61,905 nt of DNA from a virus (IMGVR_UViG_3300009085_001018:1-61905), one strand, 5' to 3'; numbered from the stretch's first letter, positions 1 to 7,463 are shown. Numbers and translations are program-made. The notes: generated from the letters alone by a model not told the origin.

Positions 1-74
1 CACGCTTAGAGCACGCTTAGAGCACGCTTAGAGCACGCTTAGAGCACGCTTAGAGCACGCTTAGAGCACGCTTA
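1..74. repeat. 11-bp tandem repeat at left edge
   Basis: Six full copies and a partial seventh of CACGCTTAGAG run from the first base of the window and stop just before the stop codon of the first leftward gene. The array continues beyond the window, so its full length is unknown. No reading frame is implied. Confidence 0.95.
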
Positions 75-96
75 CATTTTTCCCTATTGCTTGGTT

Positions 97-462
97 TCAT
101 CTTATAGCTGTTATATTGCATGTTTCAAACACAATCTGGTTGCAGTTGTTACAAATATGTACTATCGTTTCAGGGTATGTATGCTCTATACGAAAGTTCT
201 TCCTTTCGCCGCAACTACATACATAGTGGATCCTAGCATAAGCTTTTTCTAAATGTTTTCCATCAAGCCCTATTAAATCCTCAAATACGGCTTGCGCATT
301 TTCGTTTACTGCAATTGTTTTTCCATTAACAGCTACATCTTCTCTCAACCCAAAATGACCCACGATCAGGTTGTTATTCCGAGCCACTCTCCATTCTTCA
401 AAAAAGTATTTATCTTGCCTAGGTCCCTCAAGCCCTGTTATATATGCTATAATGCGTAACAT
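97..462 (-). CDS. Hypothetical protein with C-terminal zinc-ribbon-like Cys pairs
   Basis: A 121-residue protein of unknown function. The C-terminal third carries CSCG near residue 84 and CNNC near residue 105, a spacing that suggests a zinc ribbon. The ATG at 462 follows an AAGGAG site on the minus strand. It is the last gene of a tight leftward set of four. Nothing else in the sequence identifies its role; a nucleic-acid-binding protein is a guess from the Cys pairs only. Confidence 0.75.
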   Translation of the reverse strand: MLRIIAYITGLEGPRQDKYFFEEWRVARNNNLIVGHFGLREDVAVNGKTIAVNENAQAVFEDLIGLDGKHLEKAYARIHYVCSCGERKNFRIEHTYPETIVHICNNCNQIVFETCNITAIR

Positions 463-498
463 AGATTCTCCTTGCTAGATGCTAAAATTATAATTTGC

Positions 499-744
499 CT
501 ATATTTTTTTAACTCTAGCCGCAATCATTTTTCCGAGTTTAATGTACTTTCTGTATGTCTTCGGGTTTTTGTACTCGTAATGCTGTAAATGACTGCATGT
601 ACGCGGTCGTTTCCATGTTTTTGTCCATCCAGGGCATGTACAGTATATTACCCCGTCCCTGCGAGAGAAGCGTACTTCGTAGGGGAATTTAGCCGCAATA
701 CTGCTCGCATAGCGTTTTAATACTACAGGCTTTAGATTCAACAT
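499..744 (-). CDS. Small SWIM-type zinc finger protein
   Basis: An 81-residue basic protein. It contains CTCPGW around residues 35-40 and CSHL around residues 50-53, giving the CxC...CxH signature of SWIM zinc fingers, which in known families bind DNA or proteins. There is little else in the protein, so it is close to a free-standing SWIM domain. The start at 744 has AGGAG about six bases upstream. It lies in the leftward set beside a resolvase-like nuclease, which suggests a DNA-handling role. Confidence 0.8.
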   Translation of the reverse strand: MLNLKPVVLKRYASSIAAKFPYEVRFSRRDGVIYCTCPGWTKTWKRPRTCSHLQHYEYKNPKTYRKYIKLGKMIAARVKKI

Positions 745-759
745 TCATGACTCCTTTCG

Positions 760-1077
760 TTACGGGTTATAAGAGTAATCGTCAGTCTTAGGAAGTTTAT
801 AGAAGTAACGATGTAACTTCTTTAAGGTTTGGTACAAAAATTCCGCTTCGTCTTGCGTCAAAGTAATGTATATTCCGTTTTTCGCATAAACAGGATCGTC
901 ACCGCCCGAATCTTTTGTTATTTGTAAAAAACCTGCGTATTCCTTGTCAATATAAACATAATCTTCCGACTTTTCGCCCTTAACAAAACCGATCCTGAGT
1001 TCTGGGTTGAATACGCTCTTATCATCAACTCTGTTGCGTAACGCAACGACTTTTCTTAATGAATTTAATTTCCCCAT
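760..1077 (-). CDS. Hypothetical protein
   Basis: About 105 residues, unrecognised. An upstream in-frame ATG at 1101 would add eight residues and overlap the preceding gene. I prefer the ATG at 1077 because GCGAGGTGCGGA lies directly before it. Nearly the same leader (GCGAGGTGCTGA) precedes the starts at 13483 and 15228. The protein is mixed charged with no membrane segment or Cys motif. It lies between the SWIM-finger gene and the resolvase-like gene. Confidence 0.65.
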   Translation of the reverse strand: MGKLNSLRKVVALRNRVDDKSVFNPELRIGFVKGEKSEDYVYIDKEYAGFLQITKDSGGDDPVYAKNGIYITLTQDEAEFLYQTLKKLHRYFYKLPKTDDYSYNP

Positions 1078-1091
1078 TCCGCACCTCGCTC

Positions 1092-1421
1092 TTAATACCA
1101 CTGTTTATAAAGTTTGTGCCCGACTTTGTACCGCACCTGTATTCTGCAAAACTTGGGTAACTGCGATTTTAGTTTGTCCAGATCTCTCCTCTCCTTAGGA
1201 TCAAGATACCCGTTCGCTTTACAGCTTATCAATAATACATAGTCTTTACGAATTGATACTATATCGATCGGACTTTGGCTGCCCGCTGATGTTATTGCAA
1301 GTATCGCTAATCTTTGCTCAAGATGTTTATTTTTTAATTCGAAGTTATACCCGTTTCTGTGATTCTGATACCCTAATTCTGATTGTCGCTCTCGCAACTT
1401 CTTGTCTAACGCGGTTTCCAT
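1092..1421 (-). CDS. Holliday-junction-resolvase-like (Hjc/PD-(D/E)xK) nuclease
   Basis: A 109-residue protein with the order expected of the small archaeal-type Hjc resolvase fold: an N-terminal helix, then GSQSPIDIVSI near residues 47-57 (catalytic Asp in PIDIV), then a strand ending in ISCKANG near residues 64-71. The usual ExK or QxK is here SxK, so one acidic or amide position is replaced. Hjc-type enzymes cut four-way junctions, which phages use to clear branched DNA before packaging. It is the first gene of the leftward set. A VRR-NUC-like or other PD-(D/E)xK role is possible. Confidence 0.65.
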   Translation of the reverse strand: METALDKKLRERQSELGYQNHRNGYNFELKNKHLEQRLAILAITSAGSQSPIDIVSIRKDYVLLISCKANGYLDPKERRDLDKLKSQLPKFCRIQVRYKVGHKLYKQWY

Positions 1422-1986
1422 TTCGCTCTCTCTTTCTTATTCGTTCTGTTTGATTTCTCCTCTCGCTTGGTTCGTTTTTTTATGTGCTTTATATAGATGT
1501 ATATATAAATAAGAGTGGGTATTCAATCAATCGCTTCTTAGCAATATTATCTCTCTTACCCTGCTTACTATCTTCTACCCGCAGTCAGTTAAACTATGTA
1601 ACTCTTGCGTCAATGCTATCTGAGTTCAGGCTTTCCTCGCGTAGCTCTCCCTACCCGTGCTCGCTTAACTCGTATAGAGTGCAAGACTGCAATAATTTTC
1701 TAGTGGAAATTGCTATTTTTCCACGCTACTCTTTTGCTAAAATTTCGCTATTCTGCGGAAACATTTTCAGATGTTCTGTTTTGCGTGGGTTGCGAAGTAC
1801 GCTTTAGAGCTTTTCTCTTAGAGAGGGTCTTCTCTATCGCTACTGCTACTTTTCGAGGGTCTTCACTCTCGTTGTCTCGGTTTTCTTCTTACTTCGCATC
1901 GCGGTCTCTGCTATGCTTCGCTTTCTTTGTCAAGGCTTATGTACTGCTTGTATAGTGTTAAACTATATAAGAGTACATATAGTATC

Positions 1987-2014
1987 ATTATATAATTGTA
2001 TAGTACTAATGCAA
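1987..2014 (-). promoter_or_regulatory. Candidate leftward promoter
   Basis: On the minus strand, TTGCAT (2014-2009) and TATAAT (1992-1987) are separated by 16 bases. The -10 is perfect and the -35 partial. It faces the leftward gene set but is over 500 bases from the first start codon, so the assignment is tentative. Confidence 0.35.
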
Positions 2015-2170
2015 GTCTTTTCTTCTCCTGTCCAATACATGCTTATATAGCTGTATTTTGATTGGGTTCTGTTAGACGGAATTTAAATCATCTTACGATG
2101 CTCATTATATTGTTATTCCTGACCACATCTCCGATCGCTTGGTTTTAAAAATTTAAGTATTCTATAATAA

Positions 2171-2350
2171 TAAAATGCCTACACCCTTTTACTGAAAATA
2201 ACATCCTTATTAAAAATTAGCTCCTGTTACCGTACTCTACCTTTTTAAAATAATTTTTATTAAAATATATCCCTATTAAAAAAATATGTCCATGTCCATC
2301 TTATAAAATATAAAAACGCCTACATGCTTTTACTGAAAGTAACGCTTTTA
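2171..2350. repeat. Imperfect direct repeat pair
   Basis: Two related segments of about 38-40 bases start at 2171 and 2311. They share GCCTACA, a CTTTTACTGAAA core and a following TAAC. The roughly 100 bases between them are AT-rich. Confidence 0.6.
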
Positions 2351-2384
2351 ACATAAATCCGTTCCTGCCGCCTGTCAAGACTCA

Positions 2385-2432
2385 CGCTTCGCTTTTCTCG
2401 CTTCTGTGTTATCGCTTCGCTTTTCTCGCTTC
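2385..2432. repeat. 20-bp exact direct repeat
   Basis: CGCTTCGCTTTTCTCGCTTC occurs at 2385-2404 and again at 2413-2432, just upstream of the long 9-bp array. Partial CACGCTTC units flank both copies and recall the CACGCTTAGAG array at the window start. Confidence 0.85.
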
Positions 2433-2460
2433 ACGCTTCACTTTTATTTTTTATACTTAC

Positions 2461-3000
2461 GATTGGTACGATTGGTATGATTGGTATGATTGGTATGATT
2501 GGTATGATTGGTATGATTGGTATGATTGGTACGATTGGTACGATTGGTATGATTGGTATGATTGGTACGATTGGTACGATTGGTATGATTGGTACGATTG
2601 GTATGATTGGTATGATTGGTATGATTGGTATGATTGGTACGATTGGTATGATTGGTATGATTGGTATGATTGGTATGATTGGTATGATTGGTATGATTGG
2701 TATGATTGGTATGATTGGTACGATTGGTATGATTGGTATGATTGGTACGATTGGTACGATTGGTATGATTGGTACGATTGGTACGATTGGTACGATTGGT
2801 ATGATTGGTACGATTGGTACGATTGGTACGATTGGTACGATTGGTATGATTGGTACGATTGGTACGATTGGTATGATTGGTACGATTGGTATGATTGGTA
2901 TGATTGGTACGATTGGTACGATTGGTATGATTGGTACGATTGGTATGATTGGTATGATTGGTATGATTGGTACGATTGGTACGATTGGTACGATAGGTAC
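2461..3000. repeat. Sixty-unit 9-bp tandem array GATTGGTAY
   Basis: Exactly 60 units of GATTGGTAY fill 2461-3000. The only variable position is the last base (33 T, 27 C by my count), apart from GATAGGTAC as the final unit. Because 9 is a multiple of 3, frames on both strands stay open (IGM/IGT on plus, YQS on minus). These have no ribosome binding site of note and I treat them as by-products. The array sits between divergent genes, upstream of a good rightward promoter. Confidence 0.97.
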
Positions 3001-3082
3001 TGCATATATGATACTTATTGTAACTACAATAAGTCTAAAATTATGATAAAAAATATAACATAAAAAATATTAAAAAAAAGAC

Positions 3083-3110
3083 TTGACTTAAAATATCATT
3101 ATGAGATAAT
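3083..3110 (+). promoter_or_regulatory. Candidate sigma70-like promoter
   Basis: TTGACT (3083-3088) and GATAAT (3105-3110) are separated by 16 bases, about 150 bases upstream of the start at 3259. The predicted leader contains the left arm of the 25-bp inverted repeat. Confidence 0.55.
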
Positions 3111-3214
3111 AACAGCATAGTTCTTTAATATATGTATGTATAACAAAACATACTCAAAGCGATAAGCAGTTGAAGCTTAACAGAAGCTTGTTGCGTAGTG
3201 CTAATTTTGCAAGC

Positions 3215-3239
3215 AAAAAATGCAAGCTATTTTTTATAT
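3215..3239 (+). repeat. Left arm of 25-bp perfect inverted repeat
   Basis: The 25 bases at 3215-3239 are the exact reverse complement of 3780-3804. The arm has A and T runs around a GCAAGC core. It lies 20 bases before the start codon at 3259. Confidence 0.9.
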
Positions 3240-3258
3240 CACAGAGAGAGAAAAAAAA

Positions 3259-3654
3259 ATGAGTACAAAAAAAGTTGTTGAGATAGTAAGAGAGAAGATT
3301 AATATTGAGCAAGACAAAAATAAAAATGTTGTCTTGCAATCTATCAAGTATTTTGCTAACGATTCAAAGCGTGTTGATAGTGCAAAACTAACACGCTCGC
3401 AAGTTGAAGACTTGCTTAAGACAAAAGAGCGTGCAGTTTTTTTGCATAAATTGCATAAGACTTATAAAATAGCTTCGCAGTTAAAAGTCGATAGTGAAGC
3501 TAAAAAACAGCACTTATGTAAAAATACAGCGTATTGCACAAGTGCAGATAATCTTGCCCGTTTTTTGCAAAATGATGCTGTTAAGTATATCAACAAGCAT
3601 GTTGATAACACAACAGCACAAAAAAAAGCTGTGAAGTCAACAGCTAAAAAATAA
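3259..3654 (+). CDS. Hypothetical basic protein in an inverted-repeat-bracketed segment
   Basis: About 131 residues, unrecognised and strongly Lys-rich, ending KKAVKSTAKK. The longer frame from 3220 begins inside the inverted-repeat arm. I chose the ATG at 3259 because a purine-rich stretch (AGAGAGAG) precedes it. The composition suggests a nucleic-acid-binding protein, perhaps helical, but no motif is seen. The gene is alone, has its own candidate promoter at 3083, and is bracketed by arms at 3215-3239 and 3780-3804. Confidence 0.7.
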   Translation: MSTKKVVEIVREKINIEQDKNKNVVLQSIKYFANDSKRVDSAKLTRSQVEDLLKTKERAVFLHKLHKTYKIASQLKVDSEAKKQHLCKNTAYCTSADNLARFLQNDAVKYINKHVDNTTAQKKAVKSTAKK

Positions 3655-3779
3655 ATGAGCGTTACAGCATTGCTCATATATTTTTTATTTTATATAGCTA
3701 TATATACGCTTATTCATAAGTGTATATTTTATTATAGAGAGAGAAGATACTCAACATATTATAAAAACACAAAGCATTA

Positions 3780-3804
3780 ATATAAAAAATAGCTTGCATT
3801 TTTT
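3780..3804 (-). repeat. Right arm of 25-bp perfect inverted repeat
   Basis: Exact reverse complement of 3215-3239; see that entry. The two arms enclose about 540 bases containing one gene. No flanking target duplication was found. Confidence 0.9.
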
Positions 3805-3820
3805 TATGAGTGTTGATAAC

Positions 3821-3860
3821 TATAGTTAAGTATAGTTAAGTATAGTTAAGTATAGTTAGG
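3821..3860 (+). repeat. 10-bp tandem repeat, four copies
   Basis: TATAGTTAAG is repeated four times in a row, the last copy ending in GG. Confidence 0.95.
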
Positions 3861-4099
3861 CTCAAAGCTTTGGATATTTTTTTTTAAAAAAATAGCTCAT
3901 AAGACTTTCAACAAAAAAATGTATTTTAAATATTCAATGATATAAACAAGATACAACAAAAGATAAAAAAGAAAAGACAACAGACCCCCCACTTTTTTTT
4001 TCTTATAAAATTCTTTTAATTTTTTTCAGAAAAAACGCAACTGTTTAATAAAAATTTTTCCAGTATTTTTTTTGATCTCTATACATAAATAAATATTTC

Positions 4100-4127
4100 T
4101 TGACAAAAACAGATAATATGTTATAAT
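4100..4127 (+). promoter_or_regulatory. Consensus sigma70-like promoter
   Basis: TTGACA (4100-4105) and TATAAT (4122-4127), both perfect, are separated by 16 bases. The 4176 gene starts about 40 bases downstream behind an AAAGGAGGAAG ribosome binding site. Confidence 0.8.
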
Positions 4128-4175
4128 ACACTTACGATCAGAAAAACAACCAACCTTATAAAAGGAGGAAGTAAA

Positions 4176-5075
4176 ATGGAAGAAGTTAAAGTAGAAACAT
4201 CAGTCACAGAAACACCTAAAGTAGAAACTCCCGCTATAATCGAAGCAACTCTCTCTCCTAGCCCAACAATAACACCATCCCCAGTCTTACATCAAGAAGA
4301 ACAGTTAGTGCTACCTTCTACCCCGACTATACAAGTATCTGCTGTTAGATTCAATTCAAATCAAACAACGCTAAGGTTATCAAGAGAACAGATACATTTT
4401 ATTGTCTCTTTACGTAAACAATTTAAAACACATACTGAAATTATTGCCGCATTCCAACAGCAATTTAATCGTACAGTTGCTTCTCCTACTATATCTTATT
4501 GGACATCATCAAAAACGAAGAACTATCGTAAAAATAAACAGAAGAGATTCAATCGATATATAAAGAGCGCTTCTTCAACTTCTGACAGATCTTCTTCATC
4601 TTCTACATCTCCTACATCTTCGCATCTATATAAGAAAGTCCCTCTTAATATGATAAGCACTATAATGCAGCTTTATCATAAACAGCATTTCACTACTTCT
4701 GCTATTGAAACACAATTAAAAGCTACCTTCGGATGGTCGCCTAAATATACTACTATACGATATCATATTAACAAGCCATATAATGCGAATAGTAATATAT
4801 ACACACCAACTAATACTTATCCTATTTTAAATACTAATGAATTAATAGAAGTATTAAAATATAAGGGCTCGCACCAAGTACGGGCACGTATTTTAAAACA
4901 TCTAGCTACAAAGCACAATATTCACTTAACAAAAGAACAGTTTAAAGAAATTTTAAAATTAAACTCTTTACCCAAAAACATAGCGGCACCTTTGCAACAA
5001 ACAGTTAAACCTACAGTTTGGCAGCGTATTGTTACTGGATTTAAGATGTTTACACAAGAAGTGAGGAAAGCATAA
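4176..5075 (+). CDS. Putative DNA-binding protein with two helix-turn-helix-like modules
   Basis: A 299-residue protein. Residues 1-60 are Pro/Thr/Ser/Glu-rich and likely disordered. Residues about 68-110 and about 155-200 are two similar modules (LSREQIHFIVSLR and PLNMISTIMQLYH starts). Each is followed by a predicted helix pair and an aromatic/basic end (TISYW; TIRYHI), an arrangement like resolvase or transposase helix-turn-helix repeats. A Ser-rich linker (about 131-150) joins them. The gene has the strongest promoter of the region and a near-ideal Shine-Dalgarno, so high expression is likely. A regulatory or replication role is inferred only. Confidence 0.6.
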   Translation: MEEVKVETSVTETPKVETPAIIEATLSPSPTITPSPVLHQEEQLVLPSTPTIQVSAVRFNSNQTTLRLSREQIHFIVSLRKQFKTHTEIIAAFQQQFNRTVASPTISYWTSSKTKNYRKNKQKRFNRYIKSASSTSDRSSSSSTSPTSSHLYKKVPLNMISTIMQLYHKQHFTTSAIETQLKATFGWSPKYTTIRYHINKPYNANSNIYTPTNTYPILNTNELIEVLKYKGSHQVRARILKHLATKHNIHLTKEQFKEILKLNSLPKNIAAPLQQTVKPTVWQRIVTGFKMFTQEVRKA

Positions 5076-5076
5076 T

Positions 5077-5334
5077 ATGCCCTATATTAAAAAAGAGTCA
5101 AGAACAAACTTCGCAACTGGTCTTGCTGCTTTAGTTGACAATATTAAAGATCCGGGTGATCTTAATTATGTTATTACTAAACTATGTATTGCTTACGCGA
5201 ATCATCGTGCTAATAGTTATAGTACTTATAACGAAGTTATTGGTATACTCGAATGCGCCAAACTTGAATTTTATCGCAGAGTACTAAGCTTATATGAAAA
5301 CAATAAGATCACTTTAAATGGAGATGTATATTAA
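5077..5334 (+). CDS. Conserved phage protein resembling the DUF6899 family
   Basis: 85 residues. It has the pattern I associate with DUF6899: an MPYIK start, LNYVITKL in the middle, YNEVIGILECAKLEFYRR, and a NGDVY end. Function is unknown. The start lies one base after the stop of the previous gene, using GAGGAAA inside that gene, so translation is probably coupled. Confidence 0.7.
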   Translation: MPYIKKESRTNFATGLAALVDNIKDPGDLNYVITKLCIAYANHRANSYSTYNEVIGILECAKLEFYRRVLSLYENNKITLNGDVY

Positions 5335-5347
5335 AGAAAGACATAAT

Positions 5348-5464
5348 ATGGGTGATTTGTTTAACTTTGAAGAGATAGAAGAAATACCTGATGAAAAAGA
5401 GATTGAATTAAAACAACAAAAAATGCTTCTTTTTCTATTAGGTTTAATGATTGGAGAAACATGA
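5348..5464 (+). CDS. Small acidic protein, translationally coupled to RHH gene
   Basis: 38 residues, unrecognised. The N-terminal half is very acidic, with a hydrophobic Leu-rich tail (residues about 26-36). The stop overlaps the next start in ATGA at 5461. The layout of a short acidic protein just before a ribbon-helix-helix regulator hints at a toxin/antitoxin-like pair, but nothing proves it. Confidence 0.5.
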   Translation: MGDLFNFEEIEEIPDEKEIELKQQKMLLFLLGLMIGET

Positions 5465-5643
5465 CTGACAAAGTAAAGAAGCAGAAGAAGACATTTACTA
5501 TGCGTCAAGAGATCTTTACTAAATTAAAGATTTTTTCTGCGCGACGTAACATCCCTTATGGGATTATAATAGAAGCTTTGGTTGACACTTATCTAGATGA
5601 ACCAACTAGTTTTCCAGAAGTAGAGTTTAGTAAGTATAAGTAG
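5461..5643 (+). CDS. Ribbon-helix-helix-like DNA-binding protein
   Basis: 60 residues. After a Lys-rich start, residues 11-48 show the ribbon-helix-helix pattern: a strand (TFTMR), helix A (EIFTKLKIFSARR), the NIPYG turn and helix B (IIIEALVDTYLDE). Proteins of this fold dimerise and repress by binding operator dyads. A dyad at 5705-5769 lies just downstream and is a candidate target. It overlaps the acidic gene before it by four bases. Confidence 0.7.
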   Translation: MTDKVKKQKKTFTMRQEIFTKLKIFSARRNIPYGIIIEALVDTYLDEPTSFPEVEFSKYK

Positions 5644-5704
5644 TGTCTTTTATTTATTTTATAATAAATAACTTTTCTTTATATATATGTTTTTTTTCAA
5701 AGGA

Positions 5705-5769
5705 ATTATTAATAATAATACTTATGCCTATATATAGTTATCTTCTTTATAAGTATTATTAATAATAAT
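5705..5769. promoter_or_regulatory. 21-bp near-perfect dyad
   Basis: 5705-5725 and 5749-5769 are inverted copies with one mismatch and a 23-base spacer, both rich in ATTATTAAT. The dyad sits between the RHH gene and the start at 5801. It could be an operator or an RNA hairpin; without a T-tract it is not a clear terminator. Confidence 0.6.
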
Positions 5770-5800
5770 ATGTGTTTTTTAAAGAAAGGAGCTTAACAAC

Positions 5801-5983
5801 ATGAATCGAGAAGCTCAAGTATCAATGATATTTTTGGCAATACTTATAGTAATTGAGGTATATGCGGTTATAGTTTTAACAAATAGGTTTTGTAGAAAAA
5901 TAGATAAGGCTGGTGGTTTAAAAGTTCTTGTTGATAGGATTTGGTATAATGATAATAATACAAGTAAGATAGGGGTGGAATAA
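5801..5983 (+). CDS. Small single-pass membrane protein
   Basis: 60 residues. Residues 8-28 form one hydrophobic segment (IFLAILIVIEVYAVIVL), followed by a basic patch and a conserved-looking GGLKVLVDRIWY stretch that recurs in small phage proteins. An AAAGGAG site precedes the ATG. The stop codon is immediately followed by the next start at 5984. Role unknown. Confidence 0.65.
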   Translation: MNREAQVSMIFLAILIVIEVYAVIVLTNRFCRKIDKAGGLKVLVDRIWYNDNNTSKIGVE

Positions 5984-6178
5984 ATGGGTTGGAAATGTGC
6001 TAATTGTGGAATGACTGGTGGCCCTAACGCATCAGGGTGTATAGGATTTCAGTTGGTATCAAGTTGTGGTTTTTGTGCTACTGATAAATTAACTATATCA
6101 ATACCCTCTATAAATAAGAATATAAAATTGTTAAAAAAGAAAAGCAAGATAAAACGATTAAGATCAGAATGGGTTTAA
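5984..6178 (+). CDS. Small Cys-rich (zinc-binding-like) protein
   Basis: 64 residues. It contains CANC at residues 5-8, single Cys residues near 19 and 28, and CGFC near 28-31, followed by a Lys/Arg-rich tail. A zinc-ribbon fold with nucleic-acid contact is plausible. It starts directly after the stop of the small membrane gene. Confidence 0.6.
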   Translation: MGWKCANCGMTGGPNASGCIGFQLVSSCGFCATDKLTISIPSINKNIKLLKKKSKIKRLRSEWV

Positions 6179-6192
6179 ATAAGTCTTAAATC

Positions 6193-6220
6193 TCGAAATT
6201 CGAAATTCGAAATTCAAAAT
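6193..6220 (+). repeat. 7-bp tandem repeat
   Basis: TCGAAAT is repeated three times, followed by the variant TCAAAAT, just after the stop at 6178. Confidence 0.9.
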
Positions 6221-6252
6221 TCTGATTTTAATATTTGAGGTAATGATCGTTA

Positions 6253-6432
6253 ATGAAACGATGTCCTAGATGTAAAAGATTTGGCGTAGAATTTGATACT
6301 TATACAGGTCTCGAAAGATGTCTGTGGAATGATTGTTTGTGGGTTAATAAAAGGGGTATTGATTTAGATAAAGTAAAGTTTAAAATTAAGTTTAAGAAAT
6401 TTTGTCAAAATATAAAAAAGAAATTGCGATGA
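6253..6432 (+). CDS. Small zinc-ribbon-like basic protein
   Basis: 59 residues: CPRC at residues 4-7 and two more Cys residues near 23 and 28, then a Lys-rich helix-like tail. The ATG at 6253 is the first without an early stop; the ATG at 6242 ends after eight codons. Its stop overlaps the next start in ATGA at 6429. It was probably missed by length cut-offs. Confidence 0.55.
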   Translation: MKRCPRCKRFGVEFDTYTGLERCLWNDCLWVNKRGIDLDKVKFKIKFKKFCQNIKKKLR

Positions 6433-6719
6433 GTTATAAAAAAAGTTTAGAAATGAAAATAATTAGAACAAAATATGAGGTTTATTTTTGTAAAGAAGTT
6501 CAAGCTTCTGCGGTAATTAGAGGGCTAAGAAATGGTGCTGATTTACAATATGAGACAAATATGCAATATTGGAACGAAGATTTAGGATTAGAAATTCCAG
6601 TAGTATATTTTATTTGTGATAGAAAATTATCTCATATTTCTAGTTCAATGATAAGAGAACTGAATAAATTAGGTTTACAGGATAAATTGAATATGTTGAA
6701 TTATGATTGTGGGTTATAG
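6429..6719 (+). CDS. C-terminal half of a CoaD-like (phosphopantetheine adenylyltransferase) fold
   Basis: About 96 residues from the ATG at 6429, which overlaps the previous stop. RGLRNGADLQYE near residues 32-43 and ISSSMIREL near 73-81 match the two C-terminal signature motifs of CoaD, the enzyme that adenylylates 4'-phosphopantetheine. The N-terminal nucleotide-binding half with the HxGH motif is absent, and the upstream gene is an unrelated zinc ribbon. The protein is therefore unlikely to be a complete adenylyltransferase. It could bind a pantetheine or nucleotide ligand or partner with a host subunit. Family match is good; function is open. Confidence 0.65.
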   Translation: MSYKKSLEMKIIRTKYEVYFCKEVQASAVIRGLRNGADLQYETNMQYWNEDLGLEIPVVYFICDRKLSHISSSMIRELNKLGLQDKLNMLNYDCGL

Positions 6720-6755
6720 AGGACTAAAAAAGGAAGAGATTGAATAGGGGTGAAT

Positions 6756-7226
6756 ATGAAAAACAAAAGAAATACTGGGAGAACTACTAGGATGTTGGAA
6801 GAGGCTAAAAAACTAGCTCTTTTAGGTAGGGCGGTGTATATTATTGCTGTTGATGAACAAGAAAGGAGAAGAATAGCTTTATTATTAGGTAATGAAAGTC
6901 CTTATAATAATAAATTCGGTATAAAAGTTGAAACTACAGCTTCTCTAGGGAACTTTGATTGGAATAATTTATCTTTACAAGGTGCTCATTATAATTGTAC
7001 GGTTTTAGTAGATCATTACGCAATAGAAAAGCATATTGGGGAAGCATTACTTACAGAATTAACGCGTTATGATGATAAGATTGAGATTGTTAAGAAAAAT
7101 GTAAATTTAAAACGAGGTCGTGTTTTTATTACGGTTATGGTTAATGGGAAGAAAAAACATTGGAATGTTGCAAAGGGACTTTATGAATTGTTAGTTAAAT
7201 TAATAGGGGTATCAGATGCAGAATAA
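6756..7226 (+). CDS. Putative P-loop protein
   Basis: About 156 residues from ATG 6756, which has AGGGG six bases upstream; a GTG at 6750 is less likely. The N-terminus has NTGRTTRMLEEA, a shortened Walker-A-like loop seen in small phage NTP-binding proteins, and VLVDHY near residue 83 could be the Walker B strand. The C-terminal third has a short basic beta-like segment. Not a recognisable helicase. Overlaps the next gene. Confidence 0.6.
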   Translation: MKNKRNTGRTTRMLEEAKKLALLGRAVYIIAVDEQERRRIALLLGNESPYNNKFGIKVETTASLGNFDWNNLSLQGAHYNCTVLVDHYAIEKHIGEALLTELTRYDDKIEIVKKNVNLKRGRVFITVMVNGKKKHWNVAKGLYELLVKLIGVSDAE

Positions 7227-7407
7227 AAGTGAATTAAAAAATATAGGAATGAAATCTTTAGTGACTAGATTAACAGATTATGCATATTTACATGGTAAGA
7301 AAAAAGTAAAGAAGAAAGATGTTGATATTATATATAAGGAAATTATGGCAAGATTACGAAGGTTCAATATCCGTAAATATGGGGCACAGACTAAGTGTTT
7401 AACTTAA
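7216..7407 (+). CDS. Small basic hypothetical protein
   Basis: 63 residues, Lys-rich in the middle (GKKKVKKKD). It overlaps the preceding gene by 11 bases and its last codons run into the 17-bp tandem repeat starting at 7396. No motif recognised. Confidence 0.55.
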   Translation: MQNKSELKNIGMKSLVTRLTDYAYLHGKKKVKKKDVDIIYKEIMARLRRFNIRKYGAQTKCLT

Positions 7408-7463
7408 AACAGTGTTTAACTTAAAACAGTGTTTAACTTAAAACAGTGTTTAACTTAAAACAG
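7396..7463 (+). repeat. 17-bp tandem repeat, four copies
   Basis: TGTTTAACTTAAAACAG is repeated four times without change. The first copy contains the stop codon of the 7216 gene, so an expansion of this repeat could alter that C-terminus. Confidence 0.97.

Larger units (their letters stand above)
1422..2460. other. Divergent gene-poor region
   Basis: About 1 kb between the leftward genes and the rightward part of the genome. Open frames on the plus strand here (around 1484-1955) have no ribosome binding site and are pyrimidine-rich low-complexity translations, so I do not call them. The segment contains a candidate leftward promoter, two imperfect copies of a roughly 38-bp sequence, and two exact copies of a 20-mer just before the 9-bp array. 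It is a plausible control or origin region, but nothing visible proves replication. Confidence 0.5.
3655..4099. other. Intergenic region with repeat arm and short tandem repeat
   Basis: No gene is visible. The stretch holds the right arm of the 25-bp inverted repeat (3780-3804), a four-copy 10-bp repeat (3821-3860) and homopolymer runs (C6 followed by a T run near 3985-4000). It ends at the promoter for the 4176 gene. Confidence 0.6.

Noticed and set aside
1484-1955. Two plus-strand open frames of 107 and 81 codons
   Set aside because: No ribosome binding site, strong pyrimidine bias, poor protein-like composition, and they overlap each other. Treated as non-coding.
2461-3000. CRISPR array
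   Set aside because: Units are contiguous with no spacers and no cas genes are seen.
2457-3046. Open frames through the 9-bp array on both strands
   Set aside because: A repeat length divisible by three leaves every frame without stops; no ribosome binding site, and the products are pure repeats.
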